A DNA stretch of 64,000 bases from positions 124,001 to 188,000 of the forward strand of contig JASANC010002461.1 in assembly GCA_030248135.1 (NCBI GenBank), given 5' to 3'. The notes beneath the pieces were generated by a model. It was given only the letters and a program-made list of their open reading frames with translations, ran no database searches and had not been told where the DNA came from. How positions within the stretch are numbered: the first letter of the stretch is position 1; the number at the start of each line of letters is the position of its first letter. Shown one piece after another: positions 29,201 to 40,600 of the stretch. This DNA is from Theristus sp. LFF4_11 (Eukaryota; Nematoda; Chromadorea; Monhysterida; Xyalidae). The position numbers and the translations under genes are program-made.

Positions 29201-30427
29201 GTAAAATGTTTCGCCGCCAGTTGTCGATACTGCTTCGGTAGGGGTACATTCAAAAAGTGCTTGACAGTTTGTTGACAACGCTTTTGACACTCTCGTAGTT
29301 TTCGCCGATCAGTTGGTTGAATGGGTAGATGGTATTATCAACCAATCAACAACAACATATGCAGAATTACGTGCTCTGCGCATGTCTGAGTTGTTTTCAC
29401 CTATCGTAAAGTCTTGCATTTGAGGATCCTTGCACATATAAGACCGCCACCCAAAAGTGAGCGAGTGTCGCATGGCGGGGGAAACCAGAAAATTCACAAT
29501 TTTGACTTGGCCAAAATCCCACCCCGTTTATAAGGTCAGATTTTATATCCTAATCTTTGTTTTATAAGATCTTCTCCCACTTATAAAAAAGTTGTCAGTT
29601 GTCACACAAAATTCCACTTTTTTCGAAAATTTTGATTTTCAAATTTACATAAGGAGACCTTGTATGCAAGACTTTACGGTATTTCCAGTGCATTATTGAA
29701 AAAAGTTGTGTGTTTTTCGCATTCAAGCTATGGAACGTGCAATTCTGAGCCGACCGACACGACTCACTGCATCGCAGTTTGGACGAAGGATCGCAATCGC
29801 TACGTTTGGCGGCGACGCCGCACGCAGGTTGCACGCATTGCTGAATGAATGTTTGCTGACCAAAGTTTTCAAATGCGCAACAGCTGAAAATTAGCTGAAA
29901 CCGTATGTATTTGTGAATGTGCAGTAGAATAACTGATATTTTTTCTTTTCTAGTTTTCATGGAACGTTAATTTTTTAATGCTTTTTCATTGTTTTTCTTA
30001 CAACAGTATAACAGTTCAAAAAAACTTTGCATTTCAGCAAGATGGCAGCCCCGAAATGCGCGCGATGTGCGTCCATCAGCAGCAGCGAGACGCCGCCAAA
30101 CTTCGATCGTCGACGGCGCCAGCACCGGCAATGATGACATTCGCCAACCAACGACGGCCGCCGCCCAGCGGTGCACACTTCTGGCGGCTGAAACGGCGCA
30201 TCAGCAACAATGCTGGCGTGATTCGCTGCCAGGCGAGCGCATTGCTGCCGTTCCGAAGGCAGCTCTGTCGTCTGCGACTGACGCGCAGCAGCAACAACAC
30301 GACCACCGAAGAGTGCGCAGCGGTGCCACTGAACGACGCCCGTAGTCCGTCCGAGGACGACCCTTCGTTCGTCATGTGCCACCGCACTCGGCCACACCTC
30401 ACACACTTGCCGCAGCACAACAGTTGA
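26269..30427 (+). CDS. Seven-transmembrane receptor, rhodopsin-like, orphan (8 exons)
   Basis: Plasma-membrane receptor; the ligand cannot be told from sequence. Exons: 26269-26472, 26625-26696, 26947-27042, 27234-27424, 27950-28179, 29096-29237, 29728-29827, 30038-30427, consistent in phase and giving about 474 residues. A short N-terminus with an Asn-Glu-Thr glycosylation site precedes TM1 (QTAIIVISVLANGGILLML). TM3 ends GVRYCFSQNHAWIRRP, so the usual D/E-R-Y is replaced by VRY. TM4 is VTIGAVLLGATLSTVPLL, TM5 VGVLCCGAVWFSTLVHLKVL, TM6 KATFFTLLYTMVTLTPVAG, and TM7 SMLATTSNLVNAVFLFMF. Helix 8 (FRRQLSILLR) runs into YGTC, a possible palmitoylation site, then a long basic Ser/Thr-rich tail. An AATAAA lies 44 bases past the TGA. 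The first six exons are firm. The two tail exons rest on frame and phase only; a shorter tail stopping at 30134 is the alternative. Confidence 0.82.
27528..27740. repeat. MITE family C, copy 2 (receptor intron 4)
   Basis: Ends AAACGTGTCCCACTGAAATG with ACGTCAT, and ATGACGTCATTTTTAGTCC with GGACACGCTTGAATAAA, are imperfect inverted repeats. The interior matches the copy at 46420-46638 in inverted orientation, including CAAATGGTGAATGTCGAATC. Confidence 0.8.
28188..28809. mobile_element. Tc1/mariner-like long foldback element (receptor intron 5)
   Basis: The termini CAGTGGCGGCCAAAAGTGTT and AACACTTTTGGCCGCCACTG are perfect inverted repeats flanked by TA on each side. The CAGTGG-GGCCAAAAGT pattern resembles Tc1-like ends. 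The two arms stay complementary for nearly 300 bases each, including AATACCGAACATTATAACAC facing GTTGTAATGTTCGGTATTTG, around a centre near 28500. There is no transposase frame, so it is a non-autonomous palindromic element that could form a very large hairpin. Confidence 0.85.
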
Positions 30428-30470
30428 ACACTCGCTGTGCGCCCGCGAATCCTCTGGCCTGGCTGTTTCG

Positions 30471-30476
30471 AATAAA
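30471..30476 (+). terminator. Polyadenylation signal AATAAA of the receptor gene
   Basis: A canonical AATAAA lies 44 bases past the receptor stop codon at 30425-30427. Its position favours the long C-terminal tail over the alternative stop at 30134. Confidence 0.6.
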
Positions 30477-30830
30477 ACGCAACAGAACAGACACACCGTC
30501 GGCACCCACTACAGAGATTCGTGAAGTACCATGCTGTGATTGTGACTGGTTTTCGCAGAAACCCGATATTAATTGCTCTTATGTAGCATTTATGGCGATA
30601 TACTGTACATACATTGCATGACGATTATTCTGTCAATCCACTTACTTGTTGATTTATACGTGAATAAATCTGGTCTGCATGTAACATATCCCAGTAGTGC
30701 TGTCGCCTGTTGCAACTTGCAAAAGCGTGGATGGTGTTTCAGGGCGAAGCTCGTAGCAACAAAAAACTGATTCGTGCTTCAGGTATAAGTGCAGTTTGTC
30801 GCACTACAAATTGGAACAGCAAGCTTTTTA

Positions 30831-30905
30831 GCCCTCGGCGGGGCTCGATCCCCCGAACGCACAAACAATAGTCCAACGCGCTACCACTCAAGCCGTGAGG
30901 GTGAC
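30831..30905 (-). ncRNA. tRNA-like sequence (pseudo-tRNA or SINE head)
   Basis: On the minus strand GGCTTGAGTGGTAGCGC fits a tRNA D arm and A box, and CGGGGGATCGAGCCCCG forms a T arm with five pairs and a seven-base loop containing the B box. CCCTC near the 5' end can pair with GAGGG at the 3' end. The anticodon stem does not pair well (TTGGA against TTTGT), so this is probably a decayed tRNA or the tRNA-derived head of a SINE, not a working tRNA. Confidence 0.45.
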
Positions 30906-30991
30906 AAACGATTCGTTTACGTCATGGGCGATACTGTAGCTGGCATTTCATAGGCTACAGCTTTATTTCATTTCCTACCTTATCGCATCTA

Positions 30992-31259
30992 CAGCAGGGC
31001 CAATTAAACATGGTAGGTTATTTCAGGGTACTAGGAACGCGCGAAATTTGTGTGAAAGAAAAAAGACGTTCAGAATTGCATGTCAAAATTCGAATAATAG
31101 GTAACTGGTTATTCGTGTTACACATTCTGTCTTTTCTTTGTTCATTGCACACACTATTGGCAAATATCTTGGCATTTTAGAGAAAGGCAACTCCCAGTCT
31201 GCGACAACTCTCGCCTTGATTCAAAAGACAAGGACCGCCTTCTTCATTCGGCCATACTG
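30992..31259 (+). repeat. MITE family B, copy 1
   Basis: Inverted ends CAGCAGGGCCAATTAAACAT and ATTCGGCCATACTG, with TA on both outer sides. The interior (GGCAAATATCTTGGCATT, CAAGGACCGCCTT) matches the copies at 33783-34058 (inverted) and 40980-41251. The length is about 270 bp. Confidence 0.75.
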
Positions 31260-31665
31260 TACAGTCGGTAGGCGGTGTCGTGCAGCTGCGGGCGCTGCTG
31301 GTGTGCCCACGCTCAGCATTCACAATGAACATTGAAAAACACAGTAAAAACAGAAAACTAATAGTCTCCGCCATATTTGCTTTGTTTTATGCCGAAAAGC
31401 AATGAAGAAAATATGCAGCATCACCATACTTAATTTTCTTTCAAACCAGCATTTTGATGTGCCCATATCTGAACTAAAGCAACACAACCAAGCTTTTTAG
31501 AATTTGAAATATATGTTTTTGAAAAGTCTCTGATAAAAATCGAAGAATGAAAGAGTTCTGAAAAAAACTGTGTGAAAAATTTCGACTAACCGCCGGGTTT
31601 TAGGTGCATATGCAACCTCTAGGATTTTATAAATGAGTGAAGATTTGAAAAAAAGCGCAGCGATC

Positions 31666-34600
31666 ATGCGACTTGAGATTGCCTGTTTGATTCTGCTTGT
31701 TTGTTATGCAAGTAAGTGTGGTTTCCAAAAAATACTTGAATCCGAACAAATATTTCACACTGAATTTGCATTAAGGGCCGGGCTCGACGCAGGTAATCGA
31801 AGCGACCGTGCAATGGGAGAACTTTCCGATTGTGAGTTTCGGAGATAGATTTCCTCCTAATCACTCATTGTTTTCGTTGCTCGTTTCCAGTTTTGTGGGC
31901 GTTTTCGACCGTTGGTGACGGTATTTTTATTTTAAAACGATGGTAAACGTACTATCGCTCAAAAATAAAAAAAAGACTGTAGACAACTCAAACTCGCGCT
32001 GTGTCAATTCACAGCGAAAATGTACACCATAATTCTTCTCAACTCTCATTGAAAATAAGTCACGACGAAAACGTAAAAGATTCACTAAACGAGAACAGTA
32101 TTTCATTGCGATAGGCGCCGAACCAAGCGAAACAGTACTACGTCTATGTGAAGAGTCCAGCAGCGGAGCGGTTTCAGTTTTTTTCCACTGCCGAAGCGCA
32201 CGAAGAATGGGTGAACGTGAGACTGCCGTACACTGGCAATGGTCGATTGAGTGATTGATTTCATTGTTTCTCATGATTTACCGAATCTGTGTAATTTTCT
32301 GTTTTTTAACTGTTTTTATGCTGGTCTTTGTTCGCATTCAAAACAACTTTTCCAATTTCAGGACTGTACAAATTCAAAGTGTGTCGAGCGCTGATAGCGA
32401 GCGCAGTTGACATCGCGCAACAGCACGACTGCTATGACCTGCCACCGGAGGAAGTGTATTATGTTCCAGAGACCACCACATTGCCATTGCTCTCCAGCAC
32501 AATCGGCATTAAAATGGAAGGTGAGATGGACATGATAAAGAAGAAAGTGTTACGGAACGTACACACTGAGCAATGAGTATTGAGCATTTGGATTCGTTGA
32601 CAGCCATGCTCAGTTGGTTGCTTTCAAAAACAACCCACTCCATTGTAAGTAATTTCGATTTGGACGCACAATCTGATTTGCTCATTGCAGGACCTGTGTT
32701 GAATCAGGTGGTGAACGTTGACTGGGCACCGTTTGAACAGGTGCGGCATTTGTCTTGTGTGATCCACTGTTTCGCTGATGTTTCAGCCAGACATTACATC
32801 CGTCTGCGCTGGTCATTTTTGATGATTTTTGATTGGGCTGTGCAGCCCGGACCTTGTCGTACTGACGAGCCTAAAGCCCGCGATATACGCTTACCCGGCT
32901 AAACCGCAAGAAACAGACGCTGTAAATTTGAATATTACTTTCTTGTTAAGCGTTTCTAACGTGTAAGTGTGCATTTGCACGCACAGATGGGGAACATGGA
33001 GCGTGTTTCGCGGTTGCGCGCGCCGCAGCAAAACTAAGCGTATCTGACGGCAGTTTTGTGTTTGAAAACAACAACAAAACTAATTTGAATTTTGTTTCAC
33101 AATAAAATTTAAATTCCGGCCATACGTTCGGGCGTAAAACAGCGTGTGCGGCTTTTAGCTGTGCGGTTTTTCCACAGTTCAACAATTCAACAATTCTTCG
33201 TCCAAGATGAAAGATAATCTTTCACAATAATAACTCAGTTTTCATGCGTTCTTTGTGATTTCTTATTGCCTGCAAGCACCGCGGTGTATGTTTGCAGAAC
33301 AAACCGAATGACATGGTGGTGATAAAAAAAGAGGACACCGAAGGGCGATACCATCGAATTGGCGTCGGCACAAACGTTGATGAAACAGGTCTACCGAATG
33401 AGATTGCGCTGATACGACACCGCAACAACAGTTAGTCGTCGGGGGCACGTGCATTGTATGCAGCTTTGTTTTCCCAGACAAGTGTGCGCACTGCGGATAC
33501 ATGTCCGCAAGATTTCGAACAATTGTTCTTTTTTCATCCTCATAATCCTATTCCAGTCCCACTCCTGTCTTATTCTTATTCCAATATTATTTTTGTCGAA
33601 TTGCACGGAGCATAACGGCTCACCGGAAACCGTTTTTATTTTGCATTTGTACAGCACTGCCGAAACACGAATTCGACGGACCCAGCCGCCGTTCATTGCA
33701 GGTCTGTGTTGTACTTTTCGCTGACTGGCCTATCAGAGTGTTTCGCGCAGTGCTGTACAAATGCAAAAAACATTTTCAGGTACAGTATGGCCGAATAAAT
33801 AAGGCAGTCCTTGTATTCTCCATCAAGGCAGGATCAGTCGAAAACTAGGAGTTGTTTTTAACAAGAATGCCAAGATAATTCCCAATCGTGTGGGCAAAGG
33901 CGAAAGAATGAACAGAATCGCATGAAGAATCAGATAGCTTGAAAAGACACGTCAAATCTCACACACAATTGGGTTTCTGATCGTCTTTTTCCTTTCATTC
34001 AAATTTCGCGCGCTCCTTGCACCCTGAAAAAAGCTGCCATGTTTACTCGGCCATTCCGTAAGCCAGTGTGCTCACTACTACAGCAAAATCGATAAAGACA
34101 GGATCGGAATATGAATAGTATGGGAATACACAGGATTGGGACAGGATTAGGACTGGAACAGGCTTGAGGTTGCATATTTGTATTGTTCTCTCCTTTGCAG
34201 CCGAGTACCGATACAAGGTGTGCTTGGCGGACGGCACCAAATCACCGTTTGATCCGGATGAATACAAGCCGGAGATTTGTCAGATGAAAATCTGGACCGT
34301 TCATTTCGAACCGTGTTAGTTAGTACAGAGAAAAACCACCCCCTCATGTCATTCAGTAAACTTTGCAAAATATTCCGTTCCAACTCTTTCCAGTACCTGA
34401 AAATTAAGCGGCATTCATGAAGTATATTATTTAGTGACAAATAGCTGCGTGAAAACATACATAGCTCGCGGTCACTAAATACTGCTTCATGAATGCCCGG
34501 TTACAGCTGGTGAAGCGGTTCTGACGTCACGCAACTACGGCGACACCAGCATCATCACGCCACGCATCAGCGTTCGCGACGCTCTGCAATACGCGCAACT

Positions 34601-37600
34601 GCTGGGTGTACGGCTGTCTCTAGGAGCATTCATGAACCAGTATTTAATGACCGCATACATGATAGTACACAGCTACGCGTCACCGAATACTGCTTCATGA
34701 ATGCCGCTTCTGTGTGCACTGTGTGGCTGCTTTTTTTGGTTCGCACAGCCCACCACTCATCGTGCGCGAATGCACTCTGAAACAATTCAGCGTTTTCCAT
34801 CGGCGTTTTTAACTTCTGCCAGATTGGCGTTTTCATTTGATCGGAAACCCAAAGAAACGCCAGGTGTAACGCGCGCCCGGTTTGCGGTCCTGGTTTCACA
34901 CAGATTTACCTGATGCAATTAATTTGGTCTGAAACTCATATACAATATGTGTATGGTATGCCTGTCTGAACTCCACCAATAAACGCCAAATAGGGTTTAT
35001 AGCCACAATTTTTGTGTCTATTGTCTTTTTTAGACCGATGGACGTGCTGTGTCAAGCGATGTTTACCACAAAAAGCCGAAGACGCCGACTTATCAGCTGG
35101 TCGCAACACAACCAAGCAATGAAGACAACTATTATTTCACGACGCGAGACGTTGGTACGCGAAACACAAAAAATATGGTTGTGAATTAACAAAATTTCAA
35201 TCGATTTCATGTGCGCATTTGTTATGTGTATTAAAAGGAACGCACCACCTGCGTTTTTGTCCGCGACTTGACATGGAAAAAAAGTACAAACGATGCGCCG
35301 AAGTGGAAGTGGACGTGGCAAGGGTGAACGGTCGGTGTGTGGTGTGCTGTCCTGTTCAATTGTTTACGAACAAAAGTTACGTACAACAACAAAAATGCAT
35401 GATTGCGATGTGAATTCTTGCAGGCGAAATGACTGCGCACGTGCGCTACTTGCCATCAAACATTGTTGCAATCGACTTGCAATGGAATCTATTTGAGCAG
35501 GTGTGGTGGCGTCCTTGAAAATTGCCATGATTACGCATTGAGAACACAGTATTCCGGATTATCCGGAATCATAGCTCGCGCAATTTAAGGATGAGTTACG
35601 GGAAGTGCTAATCAGAGGGAAATTGCCATCGGGCAGCGACTACAACGAAGTGAAACGGGTGCCGATCGCGTCTCAGCACACCACTGTGCACATGCCATAC
35701 GAGCCCGGTGAATTCAATGAAACAGAAAACAATCATACAATCTTGACATAACCTTTTTTATTACGCTCATATCGTCTCTCGCAACAAGTCGACAATAACT
35801 TCATTGTCAGGCCCGTACGATTTCAAAATCTGTTCGGTCGTAAAAGACACGACGCAAGAAGTCGAGTGCGCTGACACGCACCGACTGCCGGTGGGCGCTG
35901 CGAAAGGTTACACGTTTGAATTCATTCGCCTTTTACGAAAACATTCGTCATAAAAAGCAAGGGTGTTTTTTTGAACACCCAAGCATTTTTATTGGGTACT
36001 TTAGAATCGAACGATTTGGACGTGCTACTTACTTGGCCACCGCAACCAGTGCGTTCAGTTGAAAATGAAAAGTTTTTGTGTTCAAAAGTCAAAACCCAAA
36101 TTAAGATCATACATACAATGTATTAGCGGTGTGTTTACGTGTTACCAGAACAGTGACCACTACCAAATCACGGTGCAAACACCGGACTCACCAGCAAAGT
36201 CGATGTTCGTCAAGAATGTCGACGGTGACGTCACCGAGACCCGAGTGAACACGAAGAACGTTGCAGATGGTAAACGGGCTTGTCGGAGAGCCGGGCATAT
36301 TCTTCTGGCATTCGGGTTTATTCGCCTATGCACTGTACAGACACACAGCCACAAACAAGCACACAGCAAACCACTCGCAACCAGTGGTGCATGCCAGTGT
36401 GTTGGTTTTTGAACAGCGCACCACACAGTATCGCCGAAATCAAGTGTATGAATCACAACGAGTGGACGGTCTTCAGAAACAAACATATTAGCGTGCAACA
36501 TGAGCAGCACCAATTCATCGTTCAAACATTGAGCGCTGGTTTTTCGAACGAGTCAAGGGGATGCAGTCAGTCACGAAGCAGTAATTTAGTGACCGCGTAG
36601 CTATGTTTTAACACACATAGGCGTCACTAAATACTGCTTCATGAATGCCGCCTCACTATTTTTTGCACGACAGGTGAATACAAATATGAGGTATGCAGCA
36701 TCCAGAATGGCTACAAACAACGGGACATTCACATGGCTCGCTGTGTTCAGCGGTCGGTGCACGTTGCCAACGGTCGCCCCAGTGAAGGTTGCATCTTATC
36801 TGTTCACATTTCACAAAAGATAGAAACTCAGCAATATAATATCGACATGCCGATGCCAGATGCACAAACCCGTGCACTTGTCGCTTCAGATTCACTCAAA
36901 CTTGCAGAAGCAAAAAAAAACAGCTGCGTCTGCTTTTGTTTCAGAAGGAAAAATATGTTGTTTATGAACAAAAAGTTTTTTAGTGCACCGGGTGCATCGA
37001 ACACGTGCATCAATTGTGCATTATGTTTTTGCGTTGCTGATTTTGAAAAAACATGTAGGTATTATTGTCAAAAGTTCAAACTGATGCAAAATTCAAGCGC
37101 TAGTTTATGATATTCCGAAAACAGCGTCTCAGCAGCCCCGTTGAGCTACCCGTTCTCAGTTCAGCAGAACTGCTGACTAATTCTGTTTCTGTGTTGCAAC
37201 AACAATTGTATTTTTCGCATTTTTCATGTGTGTTTCTTCAGTGACACAAACCGTGGCTGACAGTGAAAAGGTGCAGGTGGTTACAACCGACGATAACAAA
37301 CCCATGATCACACCCGAGGTCAACTGGCCGCCATTAGCTTGGGTAAAGCTTTGCGTTTTTTACATTAATTTACAGCTAAAACACCATTTTTGCGGAAGAA
37401 CCGTATCAATCATTCATTCAAAGTCCCCAAACCCACACGAGTACACTGAAATTGCCGTGATGAAACCGGGCGACAGCAAATATACCGTGGTGGACAACGC
37501 AGCTAACAATGACCGCTCAAAGGTGGTGCCAACGGAGTATGTCGGAGATGGTACGCTCAAACAGCAAAAGATACCTGAAACGAAGCTTTCAAATATCCAG

Positions 37601-40600
37601 AGATCAAGCAGAGATCCATGTAACCACATTACCCCATGCGACATACAGTATTGTCGAACTGAAAATCACAGAAAATCAGCTGAAGCTGCATTTGAGTCTG
37701 ATTATTGGTCCAACTAACACGACGGAACCAATCAGCATCTCATAAGCCTAAGCCTAAGCCGGAGTCTCCTAAGATTGAGTCTAATCATAGCCTAAAGCGC
37801 CATTCATGGAGGTTGACGCGCGCTTACATGAACGTGCATATGAATGAGCGTGTGTTCCAAAACTGAAGCACGCTGACGCGCGCTAAAGCTGCTCTGTTTT
37901 TTGGTTCATGAATGTGTAGCGAAGTGATGCGCGCTGACGTGCTTCAACCTCCATGAATGGCGCTTAATCCTAAGCCTGAACCTAAGCCTAAGCCCAAGCC
38001 CAAGCCCAGGCTGAGGCCTAAGACTAAGCCCAAACCTAAGCCTAATCCTACGCCTACGCCGACGCCTAAACCTAATCCTAAACTTTAGCCTTAGCCTGAG
38101 CCTAAGACTAAGCCTAAACCAACGACTAAGCTTGCGTCAGCCAAAACCCGAGTCCAGATCCAAACGCCAGAACGTTTCACTGTTTCACATTCCAGCTTTT
38201 TTCTTCAGGCATTTACAACTACAGAATCTGCAAGAAAACACGAAACACACACTTGCAGTTGCGCTGCGCATTTGCGAATGAGTTTCTCGAAGCTGTTCCA
38301 GGTATAACTGAAAGCAACGCAAACAAGAAAGAAATAAAAAATCAAAGATAATTAAGGAAAGCTGCTAAAGGTACATACACACGTGCATTGTACACAATGC
38401 ATCATGCAATTACAGACGAGCACACCATCCTGGTGAATATGGTGACAACCGATGTTGACTACGCTTGGATGCATCAAACGAATGTCGGTATTCTGTTGTG
38501 CAGTCGCTGTTTTAACCTATTGACAAACATACCAACAAAACAAACGCGATCAATAATAATTCGCAGAGCATTATTTCAGTTGCTTGGCGAAAACAATCAG
38601 TTCACGCTGACGTGCTATCCGCCGGGCGAAGAAGCCATAGAGTCTTTAATTACGTTAGATGGAGATGATGCGTCCGTGCTGCCGGTTTCCACACGGTACA
38701 CACAACAGGGTTGGTCAAAGTGTTGATAGTGTGTTTTGCATGAAACATCGTTCACTGATGCTGCTGTCGGTGCAGATTAGGGGTGTTTAAAAACAAAAAT
38801 CGTGATTTTGTTTTTTTACAAACTTCTTTTAAAAAATCAAAAAGTGGCAAAACCAAAGTTGTACCAATTCATTCAGGGAGTTATAAGAACCACATTTAAT
38901 GTGCAAAACGCCTCCCGAATGACTCCCATATTCCAGATTGTGTTTTGGGTTTCATTTAGATTTTGACTTCATTTACCCATTTCCAAACCGATATCGTGCC
39001 TCTTATTGCGTTTTGACTCTCAAAACGCCACTAATTATTCCCAAGCTCAACTAAAAAAATTACCGGCTTGAAATTTGATCCATTATGATGACGACGTTAC
39101 GACACGACACGAAACAGCAACCAAACAAAGTAGCGCTATCAGACGGTACAGCTCCGACGCTCAGAATCCACAATGAGAAATGAAATGTCACCTTGGCTGC
39201 ATCGGAAGTGTTAAGCCAAGCTTTGCGATGCTCATTCAGATACATGTATCTTAAGATAAGCAGATGGCAGAATGTAGGTGCAAAGTTCAGTAGCAAAAAA
39301 CTGATCAACTAAGTGTGGTTTGACTGCACAACCGTTTTTCATCCACATTCGCTTTTTGTGCAGGGTTTCTGCATCTGCATCAATATCTGTAAGAGCATCC
39401 ACATCAGCATTTTTTCTGTGATCGTGATTCTACAGATTGAATGAGAACTACTTGCTGTTGTGGTGTCATGATCTACAAATTAACGCACATAAATTCCAGG
39501 CACCTACGCTAATAGCCTTTGTCTCACCGAGATCACAAACTTCTGCGCGAGTGGCAGAAAATTTGTGCCAGAACCCGAACATTGTGAGTGACACGAATGC
39601 ATGAACAAATGCAGGGAGCATTTTTTTCAAATTATGAAACAATTGTGCGCCGGACCTCGGCTGAGCTGATGAAGTGCGCACGGCACAACTGGTTATAAAA
39701 TGGTGTAATTTTGCTGTGATTAATTTCAGTCGTGGAACACAACACGCACGAATTCCAACTGCAGTGGAAGAATACTATTGAGACTGTGAGTGTTTCTTAT
39801 TCGGGTTCAGATGCAAAAAACAACTAAAAGATCTTTCAAATGAAAAACTGAAAAGCGATCCGAAAAAGAAATGGAATGTATAATGACAAACAAAGTAAAT
39901 TTTAAAAAACCCTTCGTGAAACAGCCGTCTGAAGAGTACGAGTGGCGTATCATGACTGCTCGCCCCGACGGTGACGGCTTTCAGTTCGTGACAACGACGC
40001 CGGCCGCTTGTGACTGTGTCGAGACGGTCACGCTGCGCAATGTGATCGAAGGTTCAACTGTGGTCGTTTGAAAACAGAAAAAAACACTGTTCATCATGAG
40101 ATGTATGTTTTGCGGTGCTATTACAATGAACCCCTGTTACGCTATTATAGGTGTGTATAGCTTCAAGGCGTGCTACACGTCGAAGGTAAATCCAATAATA
40201 AAGCCGGATCAGTGTGAGACCATCGAACAAGAAGTGATCCTACCGGCAAGCATTCGAACGGATCTGCAAACTAACGGTAGCGTTTTCATGAAATCTGTGT
40301 TTTTACAAACGGTATTGGGTTTATTGAGTTACCAGTCGTGGCCAGACTTTTGTCTGTGTGTTCGGAGCATCAGTGGGTGCTAGGCAAGCACTCAGTGACC
40401 GAAAAAAGAGATATCGACGCCCCACTTGACGGCGTTCTCTGCATGCAGCTTTCTGGGTTGGCCCGATTGAAACATCGCCGAAATTACTGTTCGATCGTTC
40501 AAGTCAACAACTTCAAGACTTTTTAAAACTTTTTAATTCAAACTTTTCTTAAGCTCCGCTTACATGGACCAATATGATGACGGTCACTACCCCGGTGGTT

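Larger units (their letters stand above)
30428..31665. other. Intergenic gap between receptor and giant gene
   Basis: Holds the receptor 3' end with its polyadenylation signal, a tRNA-like sequence on the minus strand (30831-30905) and a family B MITE (30992-31259). About 400 bp of plain AT-rich sequence follows up to the giant gene's start. I see no further gene. Confidence 0.6.

Noticed and set aside
30038..30134. Short receptor tail reading KMAAPKCARCASISSSETPP and ending 30134
   Set aside because: It is phase-compatible with 29237, but the longer model adds a Cys-bearing exon at 29728, gives a 129-residue tail and puts AATAAA 44 bp past the stop.
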